From the NCBI GenBank assembly GCA_947382645.1, contig CANDAE010000005.1:62001-126000 (forward strand): 64,000 nt of DNA, read 5' to 3'. Origin of the DNA: Suilimivivens sp009774465 (lineage in GTDB: Bacteria; Bacillota; Clostridia; Lachnospirales; Lachnospiraceae). The stretch's first letter is position 1. Each line of letters opens with the position of its first letter. This document shows positions 62,426 to 64,000 of this stretch, piece after piece. The notes under the pieces are model-generated. The model saw only the letters and a list, made by a program, of their open reading frames with translations. It was not told the DNA's origin and did not search any database. Made by a program: the position numbers and the translations under genes.

Positions 62426-62851
62426 TTATACCTTTTTCAATTCCTTTACCATTTCCAGCTCCAAATATTTGTCCACTTTATTGACAATATATTTTGCATT
62501 ATCAATCTGCTGCTTCGTTTCTTCCCTGCACGCTATATAAAAATCGTCATAATCTGATACATTCCTTATTTGCTCCGCCCTTGCTATCTTCTGATAATCC
62601 TCTGTCGTAAAGCTTCCATCCCCTTTATGGATAAAAATATAGTTAAACTGCTTTAGCCCTCCATTATGCGTGGCCACTTCCATCTCTTTGGTTGCCAATA
62701 ATGCTTTAATACTTTTTTCCATTGCGTAAAATGCTCTGTTATTTGCCGACCTATACGACTCTCTGGCTAAAAGATCCTGCGCATCTTCCAAAAGTTCCTT
62801 TGCCCTCTCCAACCGAACCTTAGCAAGTTCTATATAGTATTCCCTATCCAT
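62426..62851 (-). CDS. HEPN domain protein of a HEPN/MNT pair
   Basis: 141 residues, all helical. It follows the HEPN pattern (LAKVRLERAKELLEDAQDLLARESYRSANNRAFYAMEKSIKALLA). In toxic HEPN proteins an Rx4-6H motif makes the ribonuclease site; here the equivalent is Arg96 in RNVSDYDDFY with Tyr101 where His would be. So ribonuclease activity is doubtful. It overlaps the MNT gene by eight bases, and GAAGGGG sits before its ATG. The pair may be a toxin-antitoxin or a substrate-binding/nucleotidyltransferase module. Confidence 0.82.
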   Translation of the reverse strand: MDREYYIELAKVRLERAKELLEDAQDLLARESYRSANNRAFYAMEKSIKALLATKEMEVATHNGGLKQFNYIFIHKGDGSFTTEDYQKIARAEQIRNVSDYDDFYIACREETKQQIDNAKYIVNKVDKYLELEMVKELKKV

Positions 62852-63197
62852 ATAACACTTCCCCTTCTTTGTCTATATTTCTAAAATACCTGTACCACAT
62901 TCTTTTTTCAGCAAATTCGCCGTATGGCAGACTGACAAAGTTTACGATGGCAAAATATTTCATGGCAAATTCCGTTGATATTTCAGCCAAAGCATCATCA
63001 TATTTCTTTGCTTCCATTCGACTGCATTTTAAAAGCAGCGCAATATCTATATCCGAATCATCTGTGTAATCACCTCTTGCGCAGGAACCATATAAAATGA
63101 TTTCCTTTAAATCAGAACCAATGCGTACTTTTATCATTTCTGTTGCTTCCCGTTTAACTTTCTCTATTGTCTCGAAATTTAATGCTAAATTCTCCAT
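62844..63197 (-). CDS. MNT-type nucleotidyltransferase of a HEPN/MNT pair
   Basis: 117 residues. The nucleotidyltransferase core GSCARGDYTDDSDIDIALLL has the GS and DxD motifs that bind ATP and metal. In characterised pairs the MNT protein adds AMP to the HEPN partner on a Tyr and neutralises it. It lies upstream of and overlaps the HEPN gene. AGGAG lies nine bases before ATG. The sequence has more A/T and looks slightly unlike its neighbours, as is usual for mobile small modules. Confidence 0.85.
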   Translation of the reverse strand: MENLALNFETIEKVKREATEMIKVRIGSDLKEIILYGSCARGDYTDDSDIDIALLLKCSRMEAKKYDDALAEISTEFAMKYFAIVNFVSLPYGEFAEKRMWYRYFRNIDKEGEVLYG

Positions 63198-63316
63198 CCT
63201 GTATTACTCCTGCAATTTTCCAGTTTATTATTGAAATTTTTAATATTATAACACAATCATTTGCTTCTTAACAGCGTCTTCTGGCACTGCTTCTACAATT
63301 TTTCCGGACACGCAAA

Positions 63317-63340
63317 AACCGGTGGAACACTCCACCGGTT
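63317..63340 (-). terminator. Terminator after tRNA-Gln
   Basis: AACCGGTGGA and TCCACCGGTT form a perfect 10-bp stem around GTGT on the minus strand, followed by TTTG. It stands nine bases beyond the tRNA. Confidence 0.88.
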
Positions 63341-63348
63341 CTTATTCG

Positions 63349-63420
63349 CTGGGCTACAAGGATTCGAACCTTGAGATGACGGAGTCAGAGTCCGTTGCCT
63401 TACCGTTTGGCGATAGCCCA
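63349..63420 (-). tRNA. tRNA-Gln (anticodon CTG)
   Basis: 72 bases on the minus strand. The acceptor stem TGGGCTA pairs with TAGCCCA, the anticodon stem is ACGGA/TCCGT, with the loop CTCTGAC giving anticodon CTG, and the T arm has the GGTTCGAATCC motif with CAAGG/CCTTG. The discriminator base is G. CCA is not encoded (CGA follows). Its CUG anticodon reads CAG. It has its own promoter and terminator, so it is a single-gene unit. Confidence 0.95.
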
Positions 63421-63438
63421 ATGTTGATTACTTTTGGT

Positions 63439-63467
63439 ATTATACATGATAATATTATGTTTTGCAA
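63439..63467 (-). promoter_or_regulatory. tRNA-Gln promoter
   Basis: TTGCAA (63462-63467), 17-base spacer, TATAAT (63439-63444). It ends about 18 bases before the tRNA. Confidence 0.75.
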
Positions 63468-63623
63468 GTAAAAAATTAAAATTTTTTTGTTACTTTTTTG
63501 ACATGCTGTATTTTTTTTAATACTTCCCGATTTTCCTCTAAAAAAATGTTTTCAACCCTTAAGAAATCTGTTATCTTTTACTTACGAGAAGGTACAAATT
63601 ATCTAAAATCAGGAGGATAACTT

Positions 63624-64000
63624 ATGAGATATTTTTTTACTGGCAGGATTACCAAAGACAATGATCTTTTTACCATCCGCATTCCTTTTAACGTATGGGA
63701 AGTCAGCAAAAAACGTGATGTAATTCAGGCAGATATTGTTCTTGACAACAAAATCATTGACTGTGAACTGCTTCCCGAATCAAAGGGAAATTATAAGATT
63801 CACTTGCAGGAAGAGGACGTATCACACATTAATATTGACCAGCCCCATAAAATACTGCTTCATATTAACAGAAGCCTGATTCAGATGAATCAAAACAGCC
63901 CTTATAATTTTGAAAATCCCATTCGTAAAATTGACCATATTGACGTAATCATACAGCCGGAAGACGGGCTTTGCGGACAGACCTGTGTTGCAATGCTGGC
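63624..64000 (+). CDS. DUF1905-like domain fused to a C39-like domain, 3'-truncated by window edge
   Basis: The first 125 codons are visible and open to the edge. The N-terminus RYFFTGRITKDNDLFTIRIPFNVWEV resembles DUF1905 (small beta-barrel) proteins. From residue 110 the text IIQPEDGLCGQTCVAMLA is the start of a C39/papain-like domain, with the catalytic Cys expected at CGQTC. AGGAGG (63611-63616) lies seven bases before ATG. A TTGACA at 63498-63503 has only a weak -10 (TACTTC) 17 bases on. No signal peptide is visible. The joined architecture is the notable point; the rest of the gene is outside the window. Confidence 0.6.
   Translation, partial: MRYFFTGRITKDNDLFTIRIPFNVWEVSKKRDVIQADIVLDNKIIDCELLPESKGNYKIHLQEEDVSHINIDQPHKILLHINRSLIQMNQNSPYNFENPIRKIDHIDVIIQPEDGLCGQTCVAML

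Overview
The window reads as a chromosomal segment of a spore-forming, probably motile member of the Lachnospiraceae (Clostridia). The support is indirect: SpoVT with a sigma-G-like promoter, strong AGGAGG-type ribosome binding sites, TTGACA/TATAAT promoters, an mbl-flgF-flgG-flgJ cluster, a cdaA-cdaR-glmM operon, an ftsE-ftsX-PcsB-like-S41 peptidase cluster, and a beta-glucoside diet typical of gut or rumen Lachnospiraceae. No phage, integrase, insertion sequence, rRNA or CRISPR array was seen. The only RNA gene found is one tRNA-Gln.

Layout. 1-12 kb: the 5' part of a peptide/nickel-type ABC binding protein, cysK, a small C39-like protein, spoVT, two GH3 beta-glucosidases (one lipoprotein, one cytoplasmic), a frameshifted polytopic membrane gene broken at a poly-C tract, a PflX-type radical SAM protein and a DUF6056 membrane protein. 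12-18.5 kb: mutS2, a two-component system, trmL and a SIMPL lipoprotein. 18.5-23.7 kb: a surface-glycan operon (rmlD, divergent PAP2 protein, gmd, GT-C-like membrane protein, fcl) able to make GDP-L-fucose. 23.9-27.2 kb: a DUF3048 lipoprotein, leuA and ptsH. 27.3-35.7 kb: a long operon recD2-comFC-yvyF-two unknown membrane proteins-cdaA-cdaR-glmM. 35.8-39 kb: mbl and flagellar rod genes. 39-44 kb: uvrBA with an SOS box. 44-46 kb: an AlbA_2/ATPase regulator followed by a toxin-antitoxin relic. 46-54 kb: a YesM/YesN-controlled sugar ABC importer with an intracellular GH5 glycosidase. 54-58.2 kb: ftsE-ftsX-PcsB-like-S41 peptidase. 58.2-64 kb: a PucR-type regulator, yjfB, a CPBP protease, cvfB, an acyl-ACP thioesterase, a HEPN/MNT pair, tRNA-Gln and the start of a DUF1905/C39-like gene.

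Themes. Beta-glucan use: outside lipoprotein GH3, importer, and cytoplasmic GH5 and GH3. Cell-surface building: GDP-fucose, three GT-C-like membrane proteins, glmM, mbl and FtsEX hydrolase control. Most genes are standard. The less explained signals are a roughly 36-bp tandem repeat seen directly upstream of leuA and yesM, the poly-C frameshift, two unknown membrane proteins in the c-di-AMP operon, two different C39-like proteins without transporters, an 11-bp palindrome over the spoVT promoter, and an in-frame 12-bp repeat array. Start codons were often moved downstream of the longest open frame to fit ribosome binding sites, and each such choice is explained in its entry.
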